From: Prolixibacteraceae bacterium
GTDB lineage: Bacteria; Bacteroidota; Bacteroidia; Bacteroidales; Prolixibacteraceae
DNA: 51,608 nt
Direction: 5' to 3'
NCBI GenBank assembly: GCA_003457135.1
Contig: DMSQ01000072.1
Coordinates: 1-51,608 of the forward strand
The first letter of the stretch is position 1, and each line of letters opens with the position of its first letter. The translations under genes were made by a program, and so were the position numbers. This document shows, in pieces, positions 1 through 9,231 of this stretch. Below the pieces are notes generated by a model. That model was given only the letters and a program-made list of their open reading frames with translations. It was not told the origin of the DNA and did no database searches.

Positions 1-1268
1 ATTCTTCGGCGCGTTCTTTGGCTGAAATCAATTCTTTTTCAAAGTATTTGTACTCGGTGATATCACGGTAGTTAATAATTATTGCTTGTAGGTCCGGGTC
101 GGATAACATATTGGTCCCGATAGCATCCAAAAACCGCCATGATCCATCTTTGTGACATATACGAAATTGAACATTAACAATGTCACCTGGTGTTTGGACT
201 AATTTGGCGAATAATGCTGACGTTTCCTGCAAATCGTCTGGATGGACTAATTCAAACGCATTCCGTCCTTTCAACTCCTTATCATCATATCCCAGGATGC
301 GCATCGCCGACGGGCTTTCGTACATAATTATTCCGCAACTATTGATCAAAATAATAACATCTGAACTTTTTTCAATCAGAGAACGGAAACGCTTCTCGGT
401 AGCCTGCAACCCTTCTTCTGCACGTTTGCGCTCGGTAATGTCTTGTCCTTGCGCAATAGTAGCAACCAGGGTTTCCCCGTCAGCATCAAATACCGAAGCT
501 GAGTTCCAAAGAACTACCCGAACATAACCTTCAGCATGAAGAATGTTTATTTCTACTGTTTTCCAACGCTCACCCTGTTGCGCTTTATTAATTAGTTCCA
601 TCGAACTTTCAATATTTTCGGGTGGAAAAAGAATTTCAAGTGTCTGTCCGATAACATCTTTTGCACTTCTTCCGGTCAATATTTCAAAAGCCGGGTTGAA
701 ACGGGTAATTCGATACAGCGTGTCCCAAACTATAACTGGTGCGTTGGCATACTTAAATAGGTTTTCCAGATATTCGTTGGCTTCATATTGAGCATGCTCC
801 GCTTCTCTTCGCCTGGCCTCATTTTGTATGAACTCTATTGCGAAAGAGATATCCATTGACATTCTTTCAAGTAGTTTTATCTCCTCGTCAAAAAATAACC
901 TTTTTGCATTTGAATAGAAATTCATTACTCCATATATTTCCTCAAAAACAATAAGCGGAAAACTAGCAAATGATTGATATCCCAATTGCAAAGCGTCCTC
1001 ATTTAAGGGATGGGTTTCGCTACAATTTAAAAAATCATCTGCAATAAAATACTGTCCGGTATTAATAACTTTTGCCGTTGGATCATTACTTTGCTTTTCA
1101 TCATTCAAATCAATATTAATTTTACTTAAAAATTCATCTGTAATTCCACCGGATGCTACAACATCAATTTTGTTTGTCTTTGAATTTACAATTCCAATCC
1201 ACACCATGCTGAATTTTCCGACTTCAATAGCAATATGGCAAACTTCATTAAATAGAATATCTGAATTA
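1..1268 (-). pseudogene. Sensor histidine kinase, 3' part, cut off from its start by an IS (runs off window)
   Basis: Minus-strand coding sequence open to the left window edge. It begins in a GAF-like domain (from I-L-F-N-E-V-C-H-I-A-I-E at about 1261), followed by two PAS domains, each closing with a PAC-type D-I-T-E motif (near 420-440 and 45-65). The last visible residues, E-Y-K-Y-F-E-K-E-L-I-S-A-K-E-R-A-E-E, are the linker that normally precedes a HisKA phosphoacceptor domain, which would lie outside the window. The reading frame runs into the IS right end and meets a stop near 1333 with no ATG, so this half has no start of its own. If the IS and one target copy are removed, it joins the fragment at 2320-4305 in frame. 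The gene is therefore probably inactive, unless the IS supplies a fortuitous start. Confidence 0.85.
1262..1268. repeat. Target-site duplication, left copy
   Basis: TGAATTA directly outside the left IS end. The same seven bases follow the right IS end at 2320-2326. The T at 1269 makes the exact IS/target border ambiguous by one base. Confidence 0.85.
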
Positions 1269-1287
1269 TGCGAATTAAGGGTTGAAA
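1269..1287. repeat. IS terminal inverted repeat, left
   Basis: Nineteen bases, perfectly complementary to 2301-2319. The next base pair inward (1288/2300) no longer matches. Confidence 0.9.
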
Positions 1288-1404
1288 TACAATATGTTAT
1301 TAACAATTTAATTGACTGATTGTCAATAACTTATATGTAATATATTTTATTATAACCTTAGAAATCAGTACTTTAAGGCAAGTAACCAAACTCTGTCTTA
1401 TCGT

Positions 1405-2313
1405 ATGATTCCTAAGGTAAAAGAACTTAAATTAATTGCTATGTATCTATATATCAGTGATATATATAAATACGACTTGATGTATTCCTGCCAGCGGTTC
1501 AGTAACAATTCAAAACCTGAATTTACTGACGAGGAAGTTATGACCATATATCTTTACGCTATGCATATCGAACAACGTTTTAAAGTTAAACAAATCTATG
1601 AATATGCCTGTGACCACCTCCGTTCGTGGTTCCCGTTGCTGCCTTCTTACGAAGCTTTCAACATGAGGCTCAACCGTTTGGGTGAAGCCTTTAAGTTACT
1701 GTCTGCTAATATAATAAGTATGTTCGTACCCTCTGATTGTGTTGAAGGTAAAAGTTTACTGGATTCGATGCCAATTATCACCTGCTCAGGCAAACGCTCG
1801 GGCAAAGTGGCCAGGGAAATCACAGACAAAGGGTATTGTTCCACCAAGGGCATATATTATTATGGGTTAAAACTACACGCACTAGCTTTTCATCGCCCAC
1901 ATCATTTGCCTTTTCCTGAACAATTTCAACTGACACCTGCTTCAGAAAGCGATCTTAACCTTTTTAAACAGGCTTGGGGCGAAATTGAAAACCGTACTTT
2001 CTTCGGTGATAAAATATATAATGACTCCCAATATTTTCAGGATGCTGAAAACAGCCAAAACTCATTGATGTTAACCCCAGTTAAGGCGGTCAAAGGTCAG
2101 GATGAAGCGCTAAAGCAAAGGGATAAAGCCGCAAATGACCTGTTCTCTACTGCTGTTTCAAGGATCAGACAACCTATCGAATCGCTATTCAATTGGCTAA
2201 TTGAAAAAACAGATATTCAAAGAGCGTCAAAAGTAAGGTCGACTAAAGGGCTTATGGTTTATGTCTTTGGCCGATTGGCCGCAGCTTACATTTCACTTAT
2301 TTTCAACCCTTAA
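1405..2313 (+). CDS. IS982-like DDE transposase
   Basis: A 302-residue protein, a usual length for IS982-type transposases. Candidate catalytic residues are D120 (in L-L-D-S-M-P-I), D202 (in F-F-G-D-K-I-Y) and E259 (in R-Q-P-I-E-S-L-F-N), with the Y-Y-G-L-K-L-H block near residue 153 that is typical of this clan (RNase H-like fold). It would cut and rejoin the IS ends. The stop codon lies inside the right terminal repeat, so the gene fills the element. The 136 bp between the left end and the ATG is AT-rich and presumably holds its promoter. No frameshift is visible. The assignment to IS982 rather than another IS4-clan family is by motif memory only. Confidence 0.85.
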   Translation: MIPKVKELKLIAMYLYISDIYKYDLMYSCQRFSNNSKPEFTDEEVMTIYLYAMHIEQRFKVKQIYEYACDHLRSWFPLLPSYEAFNMRLNRLGEAFKLLSANIISMFVPSDCVEGKSLLDSMPIITCSGKRSGKVAREITDKGYCSTKGIYYYGLKLHALAFHRPHHLPFPEQFQLTPASESDLNLFKQAWGEIENRTFFGDKIYNDSQYFQDAENSQNSLMLTPVKAVKGQDEALKQRDKAANDLFSTAVSRIRQPIESLFNWLIEKTDIQRASKVRSTKGLMVYVFGRLAAAYISLIFNP

Positions 2314-2319
2314 TTCGCA
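2301..2319. repeat. IS terminal inverted repeat, right
   Basis: Perfect complement of 1269-1287. It contains the transposase stop codon (2311-2313). Confidence 0.9.
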
Positions 2320-2326
2320 TGAATTA
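2320..2326. repeat. Target-site duplication, right copy
   Basis: TGAATTA, identical to 1262-1268. Confidence 0.85.
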
Positions 2327-4305
2327 TGAATTCTAACAATTATTTCGTTGATTTGACTTAAAATGGAATAGATACGGTTAAGTTTCACTAATTGTTCTTC
2401 GATTTGTTTGCGTTCAATAACAAGAGCTATTTTACCTCCGATAGAAAAGAGGAATTGAACTTCTCGTTCAGAATAAATATTCTCATTACGGTAGTGTTGA
2501 AGGACTAAAACGCCAAGTGTTCTATTTTGCGTTTGTAAAGGTACACCAATCCAAGAAAGTGAAGGTGTACCAACTAACTCTACTTCGTTTTGTTTTTCCA
2601 GCTGATCAATTAATTCCTGTGTTAACAACAAAGGTTTTTCTGTACGGAATACATAATCCGTGCAACTTTTTAGCATTGCTTGAGGGGTGGGAGGTAGATC
2701 GAATTCATCAATAAAAAATGGAAAACTGTAGTGTTTTGTACTTGGATCATATAGTGCTACAAAACAATTCTCAGCATTAACCACTTTGCCTAAAGATTCA
2801 TGTATCAACTTCAGTAATTCTTCAAGACCGTTGCTGGTCGCGATGCTATGTGAAATTTCATTAGTTACCTGACGTTCTAATTCGGTTCGTTTGCGTTCTG
2901 AGATGTCGCGTATTATTACTTGTACGGCCCCTATATTATGGTAAGTAGTGGCAACTGCAGTAACTTCCACTTCAAGAATACTACCGTCATTTCTAATAAT
3001 ACGTACTTCAAAGGAATGTGCCGTCTCCCTGGATTTTAATACTTCTGCCAGTCGTATTTTTACTTTATAATAGTCATCAAAATGCACAATTTCAAGTAGC
3101 GATTTACCAATTAAATGTTTAAAATTGGGAACACTTAATAATTCTACTCCAACAGGATTAACAAAAGCAATTTTTTCTTCACAGACGATAATAATTGCAT
3201 AAGGTGAATCTTTAACCATGGTTCTGTATAGCTCTTCTGATTCGCGTATTTTATCCTCCAGTTTTCTCATCTTCTTCCACTGCCTTGCTTCCTCCGTTGC
3301 CCTTACCTTCAACCGGTTGCTACGGTAGAGTAGTGAAAATCCTCCGATTAATGATAAAATGATTATTCCAAGTACAATTAATGTCAGGAATAAATCTTTT
3401 TTGATAAACCAGATAACATCTTTATAATCAAGGCAAATGATAATTTTCCATGAAATATTGTTGAATTCCATAGAAGAATAACTTGCAAATTTCTTTGGAA
3501 TACCTTTTAGATCATACTCAATTGTGCCTTCCTCTGTGGAAAGAATTGTTTTAACATTTTCAAATGAACCGTGACAATGAGTACAAGTTTTATTTTGAGC
3601 GTGGAAATTTCTCAAAACCATTTCCGGATTTCTGCCATGGTAGATTAATGTTCCGTTGCTATCCAGGATATATGCATATTCATTTTTAATATAAATACCT
3701 ATATTCAGACGAAAGGCAGAAATAATTTCTTCTATATCTATTGTCGCTGTAACAATACCGACAAATTTATCTGAAGGCTCTGATTTATTTACCTCTGCCA
3801 CCTTTTGATAGATTGGGACTACTATAAGAATACGAAAGCAAGGAAGAGGATTGGTTTTATCGTGGGTTTTTTGTATGAGTGAAGAAACGAATTGTTTATC
3901 GCTATTTTCTTTTTTCGTCGCCCATTGAAAGAAATCTAATTCAGCGTAATTGCGTCCAATTGAGTCTTGGGTTGTTGAACAGATAATAGTCCCTTTTTCA
4001 TCATAAACACTTACTGTTTTAACATAGTTATTCTTTACAAAGTCCCAATATTTTTGTACTTCTAACGACATTTCTTTCATATCGCGGTTTTGAACTGAAG
4101 GAAAAGATGCAAGTGAATTAACTTCCTGGGTTCTTTTAATCAGGTAAGATTCAATATTTTTGGCAAGTCGGAGTGACTCTAATTGCTGCGTGACTTGAAA
4201 CCGCTGGACAACCTCTTTCTTGTTTAATTTATGAAGATTGATCAAAATAATCAGTGGTACAATAAAGATAACTGTAATTGCAAAAATGATTTGTTTTGTT
4301 TTCAT
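2320..4305 (-). pseudogene. Sensor histidine kinase, 5' part: Cache-like domain with CxxCH motif, PAS, GAF (truncated by IS)
   Basis: N-terminal half of a membrane sensor. It has a membrane segment at residues 5-23, a periplasmic Cache-like sensory region at about 30-300, a second membrane segment at about 304-326, a PAS domain at about 358-475 ending in the PAC motif I-I-R-D-I-S-E-R-K-R, and a GAF domain at about 485-640. The normal sequence ends at I-V-R-I-H-N-S; the IS then adds C-E-L-R-V-E-N-K and a stop. The periplasmic part contains C-T-H-C-H (residues 241-245), the consensus for covalent c-type heme attachment, so the intact protein could have sensed redox state or a gas. The fragment has no kinase domain, so it cannot signal by itself in the usual way. 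It lies 139 bp downstream of the CocE-like gene on the same strand. Confidence 0.85.
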
Positions 4306-4444
4306 AATGCGATCTGTATTATGGGATATTAATGTCTCAGCACATCGGGGGCATGATTTCTTTTAATTGAAATATGGTCAAATTACTCTTGTGTTTTTTG
4401 ATTTTTATTTTTTTTTAACAATTCTAATGTGCGATGTAAAAAAA

Positions 4445-6310
4445 TTATTCCTTAACAGATAAAATGATTTTACTGTTATTAATTTGGTCATGATAAATAC
4501 GAATTGTGGCTTTTTGAAAATCAACATCTTTTGCATGATAGATGTCTGTGAATTTTTGCGGATTGCGATCTGATAACGGGAACCAGCTACTTTGTACCTG
4601 AACCATAATGCGATGACCTTTTTTGAAAGTATGTGCTACATCGGGCATAGAATATTTGACTTGTGTAATCTTGTCCGCAGTAAAAGCTTCAGGCTTTTCA
4701 AAATTCCTGCGATAACGTCCCCTGAAAATATCACCTCGGACTAACATTTCATACCCACTCATAATATAGTTATCATCCTTGCCGTATCTAAAATCATCGG
4801 GGAAAACATCAATCAACTTTACTACAAAATCTGCATCCGTAGTAGAGATACTTGTCTGTAAATCTGCTATCACTGGCCCTGCCAGCGTCACATCCTTCGT
4901 CAGGACATCCGTCTGAAAAACCAATACATCAGGTCGGGTAGATGCAAAACGTTGGTCATCTGTCAAGTATTCATAAGTTCTGCGACTATTTATACCTTCA
5001 GTATAAGGTACTGGCTTAGCAGGATCACTAATATATTCGGAATAACTCTTTTTTCTGGATGTTGATTTCTCCCAATTCAATTTACCACCTGATTGAAGGA
5101 ATAATGCCTTTTCAGTTGCATCCGCTGGTGGCCATTGCGTAAATTGTTTCCAGATATTTTCTCCTGTGAAGAATACATTTGCGTTCTTAATGTTTTCGAC
5201 AGAACCTTTCTTCTTTAGGTAATAATTAAAAAATGGTATCTCCATATTTCTGGCATACCATTCAACCGTATTACTTCCAAACTTTATATGGCCTAAATGT
5301 GTTCCGTCGGTTCTTGTCCATTGTCCGTGACACCAGGGACCCATGACAAGTTTATTATCAGTACGAGGACTTTGTTTTTCGATTGCTTTATAAGTATTCC
5401 ATGCACCAAAACAATCTTCGGCATCAAATAAACCGCCCACCACCAGCATAGCTGGTTTGATATTATAGCAAGCTGTCCTGGCATTTCTTTCCTGCCACCA
5501 GGCATCATAGTCAGGATGGTTCATCATCTCATTCCAAAACTTAATACTATCACCAGTAAGCTTGGTAAAATTGGGTATTGCCCCGGTTCTTAAGAAAAAA
5601 GCATAATTATCTTTCGTCGGAACTTTAAGATTACTTTTAAACTCATCTTCAGTAGGTTCTTTTCTGATATTTCCAAAACCCCAGATGACAAAAAAATTAA
5701 ATGCATCCAGGATAAAAAAAGCGCCATTATGATGCCAATCATCACCCATAAACCAATCAGTCACGGGTGCCTGCGGACTGACAGCCACCAAAGCAGGATG
5801 ATTACATAAGGCAGCCTGGATTGCATAAAAGCCTGGGTATGAATTACCAAATACCCCTACTTTTCTATTATTCCCGGCAAGGTTTTTAACCAACCAATCA
5901 ATTGTATCATAGGTATCGGTGGACTCATCAATATCCGTATTTAATTTTTTATGCTTATTGAATGGGCGTACATCGATAAATGTCCCTTCACTCATAGATT
6001 TTCCTCTTACATCCTGCATAACCATAATGTAGTTTTCCCTGAAGTACTCTTTATAATGATTATTCCAGAATTTTCTGAAATTATTTTCTCCATACGGCCC
6101 ACTGGAGTATGGTGTTCTTGTTATTAAAACTGGATGCTTTTCTGTAATATCCTTAGGAAGATAGATAACAGTATATAACCTAATCCCATCACGCATGGTT
6201 ATATATTGTTCTTTTTTGATATAATTATTTACGATCCAGGTTGAATCGGCATTCTCTGCTTTAGTAAAAAAGGGAGTGATAAGCAGTAACCAGATAATGA
6301 TTCGTTTCAT
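4445..6310 (-). CDS. CocE/NonD-type alpha/beta hydrolase (X-Pro dipeptidyl-peptidase S15 family)
   Basis: A 621-residue secreted serine hydrolase. It has a Sec signal (residues 1-18, ending T-K-A) and an alpha/beta-hydrolase core with the nucleophile elbow G-N-S-Y-P-G (Ser157). The T-R-T-P-Y block near 64-68 usually supplies the oxyanion Tyr in cocaine-esterase relatives. Likely acid and base residues are the Asp in G-L-F-D-A-E-D and the His in G-P-W-C-H-G-Q-W. The C-terminal third (about 380-615) fits the jelly-roll X-Pro_dipeptidyl C-terminal domain. Family members hydrolyse acyl esters, glutaryl-7-ACA-type amides or dipeptides; the substrate here is unknown. Its stop is 139 bp before the split sensor gene, and its start is 41 bp after the lipoprotein gene upstream. 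Confidence 0.85.
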   Translation of the reverse strand: MKRIIIWLLLITPFFTKAENADSTWIVNNYIKKEQYITMRDGIRLYTVIYLPKDITEKHPVLITRTPYSSGPYGENNFRKFWNNHYKEYFRENYIMVMQDVRGKSMSEGTFIDVRPFNKHKKLNTDIDESTDTYDTIDWLVKNLAGNNRKVGVFGNSYPGFYAIQAALCNHPALVAVSPQAPVTDWFMGDDWHHNGAFFILDAFNFFVIWGFGNIRKEPTEDEFKSNLKVPTKDNYAFFLRTGAIPNFTKLTGDSIKFWNEMMNHPDYDAWWQERNARTACYNIKPAMLVVGGLFDAEDCFGAWNTYKAIEKQSPRTDNKLVMGPWCHGQWTRTDGTHLGHIKFGSNTVEWYARNMEIPFFNYYLKKKGSVENIKNANVFFTGENIWKQFTQWPPADATEKALFLQSGGKLNWEKSTSRKKSYSEYISDPAKPVPYTEGINSRRTYEYLTDDQRFASTRPDVLVFQTDVLTKDVTLAGPVIADLQTSISTTDADFVVKLIDVFPDDFRYGKDDNYIMSGYEMLVRGDIFRGRYRRNFEKPEAFTADKITQVKYSMPDVAHTFKKGHRIMVQVQSSWFPLSDRNPQKFTDIYHAKDVDFQKATIRIYHDQINNSKIILSVKE

Positions 6311-6351
6311 GACAATATATTAAATGGTTTATTGGGATTCCAAAACAACAA

Positions 6352-7521
6352 CTAGTATTTGGTTTTAATTACAGGTAGAACTTCTATATTACCAAAAGTT
6401 ACATCAGTATGATGCGCAATCAGCGCACAGCTTCCTTTATTAGAAGAATTTCCTATTTTGATTGCCTGAAAATCCCAGTTCGTAGGTTCGTTATCACTTG
6501 TAGGCCAAAGTTTTACAGAAAATAATGTTTGATACTCTGAAATAGATTCGACTCGGTGTTTCATATAATATTTAGTTTCCGGCAAAATCTTCCGATAAGC
6601 TTTTGGGGACTGTTCAGCATAAAAATATTCACCATCAAAAATTCTCCAACGGCAGTTTTCATAGTTTTCATTTATTTGAAATTCTGAAGTTGCACCTAAG
6701 GGAAACCACTTTCTGAATGGTTGATGATTATCAGCATCATGCCCTGGCCAACGAGTGGCAATAGCAGCATGAGCGACATTGTATGTAGGTGGACCAGGTT
6801 CCGGCTTGTTAAATCCGTGAAAAATAACACTTGTTGTAACCTCATAATCTGACCATGAAGAATCACCAAATGCAATCATACGATCGTAGTATTTATATTC
6901 CGGGCGTATTCCGTCATTTGTAAGCTGCCATTTACCATCGGCTACATCAACAGCGTCCTGAATATTTTTAACTTCCGACCAATTGATAAAATATGGCAGA
7001 GAAAGATGTCCTTCAGCTAAGAAATTTACATTGATTGTTTCAGTCAAAGTGTCAGTACTATTACCAACCAGAGATACTTTAATTGTATTTAATCCTTTCA
7101 CTAAATTGATGCGCCCAATTTCGATGTTAAAGTCCCCCTTCTCTGCCAGGCGGTTAGTATCCGATCCGATAGTCAAATACTTTTTTTCAGGATTGTTATT
7201 CAAAATAAAATAAGCCGAAAGACCATGTCTATAATTCTCAATGTTTCCCAGAATATTTATTTGGTGCTGAGTGAAACCATTATGTCCAAAGGTTTGATTT
7301 AACCCATACCAGATATTTAAATGCGGTTTCATTCTGGGTACAGAATTCTTTCCGGTACATGCATGAAACAAAACGAGAATGACTGTGAAACATAAAAGCA
7401 CCAGTAGATTTCTGTGATCCCGTTTTTGATTCTTGTTGAATATGCATCTAAACTTATCCGTTAAGAATATTATTTGATTTTCACATTTAGAATTCAAGAA
7501 CAACATAATTTGAGTTATCAT
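6352..7521 (-). CDS. Hypothetical lipoprotein with LamG-like C-terminal region
   Basis: 389 residues. The hydrophobic stretch L-L-V-L-L-C-F-T-V-I-L-V-L-F-H-A-C ends in a lipobox-like H-A-C, so the mature protein is probably lipid-anchored. It is preceded by an unusually long, basic N-terminal region of about 40 residues, so the true start is uncertain. Residues of about 75-165 read like a small Ig-like fold (N-I-E-I-G-R-I-N-L-V-K-G-L-N-T-I-K-V), and the C-terminal 200 residues like a concanavalin/LamG-type sandwich (W-S-D-Y-E-V-T-T-S-V-I-F). Similar secreted proteins accompany carbohydrate genes, but I do not recognise a named family. A degenerate copy of part of this gene lies upstream at 7872-7945. 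Confidence 0.65.
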   Translation of the reverse strand: MITQIMLFLNSKCENQIIFLTDKFRCIFNKNQKRDHRNLLVLLCFTVILVLFHACTGKNSVPRMKPHLNIWYGLNQTFGHNGFTQHQINILGNIENYRHGLSAYFILNNNPEKKYLTIGSDTNRLAEKGDFNIEIGRINLVKGLNTIKVSLVGNSTDTLTETINVNFLAEGHLSLPYFINWSEVKNIQDAVDVADGKWQLTNDGIRPEYKYYDRMIAFGDSSWSDYEVTTSVIFHGFNKPEPGPPTYNVAHAAIATRWPGHDADNHQPFRKWFPLGATSEFQINENYENCRWRIFDGEYFYAEQSPKAYRKILPETKYYMKHRVESISEYQTLFSVKLWPTSDNEPTNWDFQAIKIGNSSNKGSCALIAHHTDVTFGNIEVLPVIKTKY

Positions 7522-7616
7522 TTAAATATTTTTATATTTTATACTCAGATCTTGGTCACCAAAGATTGTACTAGGTACTAAAACCCCCTTCCAAATATTC
7601 CCCAAAGGGTAACTTT

Positions 7617-7781
7617 CATCTCCTCAAGTGGGAAGTTATCACTGAACCATCAGTTGAGGCAAATATACCGACCATAATGCTCGTACAGCTCTCGATATAT
7701 CCAGGACCGTCAGTATCAATATTCTGATTTTGTGAAAGAGTTATGGCTGACAGAAATAAAAGGAATATTGATAAGTATCAT
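7617..7781 (-). pseudogene. Remnant of a C69-family dipeptidase (5' end only)
   Basis: Minus-strand reading gives a signal-peptide-like stretch (I-F-L-L-F-L-S-A-I-T-L-S-Q), then C-T-S-I-M-V-G-I-F-A-S-T-D-G-S-V-I-T-S-H and a stop at 7617-7619. The C-T-x-x-x-V-G-x-x-A-S-x-D-G-S pattern is the hallmark of the mature N-terminus of peptidase family C69, whose Cys becomes the nucleophile after cleavage. An ATG at 7779-7781 precedes it in a different frame, so at least one frameshift is present. After the stop only about 50 bases of possibly related sequence remain. It is a dead gene fragment of about 165 bp; intact members run to roughly 500-600 residues. Confidence 0.6.
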
Positions 7782-7871
7782 TTGGGTACAGGAAAATATC
7801 TTTTCATTATAGATGTTTTAGGGTTTCATGTTTTGATCAGATTAATATCACTTTTTTCTTTGTAAACAACA

Positions 7872-7945
7872 TTTTACATCCAATGATTCAGTCAAAGTGT
7901 CAGCGGTATAACCAAAAGAAATACTTTAGTTGTATTTGATCTGAC
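7872..7945 (-). pseudogene. Decayed duplicate of an internal piece of the 6352-7521 gene
   Basis: About 70 bp align with 7025-7093 at roughly 75% identity by eye. An exact block CAGTCAAAGTGTCAG is shared (7889-7903 versus 7041-7055), as are TACTTTA and TTGTATTT blocks further on. Read on the minus strand it still spells D-T-L-T-E-S where the intact gene has D-T-L-T-E-T, but stops interrupt it. It is the trace of a former paralogue or tandem duplication. Confidence 0.55.
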
Positions 7946-7961
7946 TATCTTTGAGTAATAA

Positions 7962-9224
7962 TTATTTATTCTTATATTTTACAAGCAGACATGGCCCGGG
8001 CAAAAGCATTTCAATGCCATGTTCTTTGGTATCCGAGAATAACCTGATAATATTTTTACCAGGATTAAGGTTTTCTTTCTTAACTTCAAGAATGCGAAAG
8101 ACTACTTCGTGAGGTGCCTTGCCCGTGGTAATTGAATATGGAAAGCCATTGATTGTGAAAGGGTCTCTTACATTACCTTCACCGCCATCCCAAATCCTCA
8201 CCCAAATTTGTGCCGTTTCTATTTTTGAAATATCATCGGGCAATTCTATTACGGCCAATTTTTCGTCTTTATCACGCGACCAAAAAGGGTGTGGCATTTC
8301 GGTGCAGCGGTATAATTGAACATTTGACCTCTCCTTAGGAAATGAAAGACTGTTAAGTTCATTTGTCTGATAAAAGAAGCCATTTTTTAGTTCTACCAAT
8401 GCTTTAACGGACATGGGTTTGCTCTGATTGGGCAACATACCTGTATTCCAGGTTACAGAATACGGAGCCTTTCCGGACGTTCCCATATGATTTTTAAATT
8501 CTTTCTTGAATGTGTACCCGTGCCAGTCGTCTTCCAGCAGATTGCCATTATCATCGTAACCCAGGTAATGCGCAAAATAGTGTACCCTTACAATTTGTGA
8601 CTCAAGTTCTTTGGGATAGTCTAAGTAAAAAATGGCCTGGTCTGCAAGTACTTTCTGAGAAGTAACAGGGATAGCTGAAAAAGTGTTTAATCCCGCGGCT
8701 TTAAGATCGGGGTGGTCGGCTTTAAGGAAGCAGCGTACCGCCATATTATCAATAATATAGTGACCCCAAAAAGTTTTACCTCTATCGCAGGCAAACTGAA
8801 AAGCATTGATCCCATTTACCAGGTATTGCGTTTTAATTTGAACCATAGGATAGGAATAACCGCAGTTCCCCCTATCCGTACCATCCGGCTGGAAATAATA
8901 CAATGATTTACCATTAATGCTGAACCTTTTACTTTCGACCCATGGATGACCACCCCATAACTCAGCATAAAATTCTGTTTTTTCAAGAAGCGGCAGTATT
9001 TCAGGAACATTAATTAATTGCAGTCCATTTGATTTTATCTCTGCCCTGCCCCAGAAAGTTTCATGCAGACTCATATCGGCATCATTTACCCGTAGTCGTT
9101 CACCTGGTTCAAGATTGGAAATTGTATTATCAAATACAGCCCAGTACTGTCTATAAAATTGACTTTGAGCGTTGACGAACTTAAAAGTGAGAATAAATAA
9201 CAGTACTATAAGATTTTTTTTCAT
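7962..9224 (-). CDS. Secreted protein of unknown function (paralogue of 26474-27727)
   Basis: 420 residues with a Sec signal (M-K-K-N-L-I-V-L-L-F-I-L-T-F-K-F-V-N-A). I do not recognise a named family. It looks all-beta, with two sandwich-like halves: residues 40-190 (a carbohydrate-binding-like region with W-G-G-H and F-S-I-N-G motifs) and 300-420 ending E-H-G-I-E-M-L-L-P-G-P. The centre has G-Y-D-D-N-G-N, a Ca-binding-like loop. The same order of motifs occurs in 26474-27727 (G-G-H-I-G, D-Y-D-L-D-G-D-G-N, P-Y-N-V-T-W-N, Y-P-G-P), so the two are diverged paralogues. It is the last gene of the GntR operon, 7 bp after the FG-GAP/TIM-barrel gene, which suggests a role in handling the operon's substrate outside the cytoplasm. 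Confidence 0.7.
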   Translation of the reverse strand: MKKNLIVLLFILTFKFVNAQSQFYRQYWAVFDNTISNLEPGERLRVNDADMSLHETFWGRAEIKSNGLQLINVPEILPLLEKTEFYAELWGGHPWVESKRFSINGKSLYYFQPDGTDRGNCGYSYPMVQIKTQYLVNGINAFQFACDRGKTFWGHYIIDNMAVRCFLKADHPDLKAAGLNTFSAIPVTSQKVLADQAIFYLDYPKELESQIVRVHYFAHYLGYDDNGNLLEDDWHGYTFKKEFKNHMGTSGKAPYSVTWNTGMLPNQSKPMSVKALVELKNGFFYQTNELNSLSFPKERSNVQLYRCTEMPHPFWSRDKDEKLAVIELPDDISKIETAQIWVRIWDGGEGNVRDPFTINGFPYSITTGKAPHEVVFRILEVKKENLNPGKNIIRLFSDTKEHGIEMLLPGPCLLVKYKNK

Positions 9225-9231
9225 AGTTCCA

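Larger units (their letters stand above)
1269..2319 (+). mobile_element. IS982-like insertion sequence, 1051 bp
   Basis: A complete insertion sequence bounded by 19-bp perfect terminal inverted repeats (TGCGAATTAAGGGTTGAAA at 1269-1287 and its complement at 2301-2319) and flanked by 7-bp direct repeats TGAATTA. It carries one transposase gene on the plus strand, opposite to all neighbouring genes. It sits inside a sensor-kinase gene. The family assignment rests on the transposase type, the roughly 1-kb size and the short target duplication. Perfect ends and an intact transposase suggest a recent insertion. Confidence 0.9.
7522..7961. other. 440-bp intergenic region filled with gene debris
   Basis: No intact gene. 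It holds a broken C69-type peptidase start (7617-7781, minus strand) and a decayed scrap of the neighbouring lipoprotein gene (7872-7945), each listed separately. The remaining bases show no clear promoter or terminator. Confidence 0.7.
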
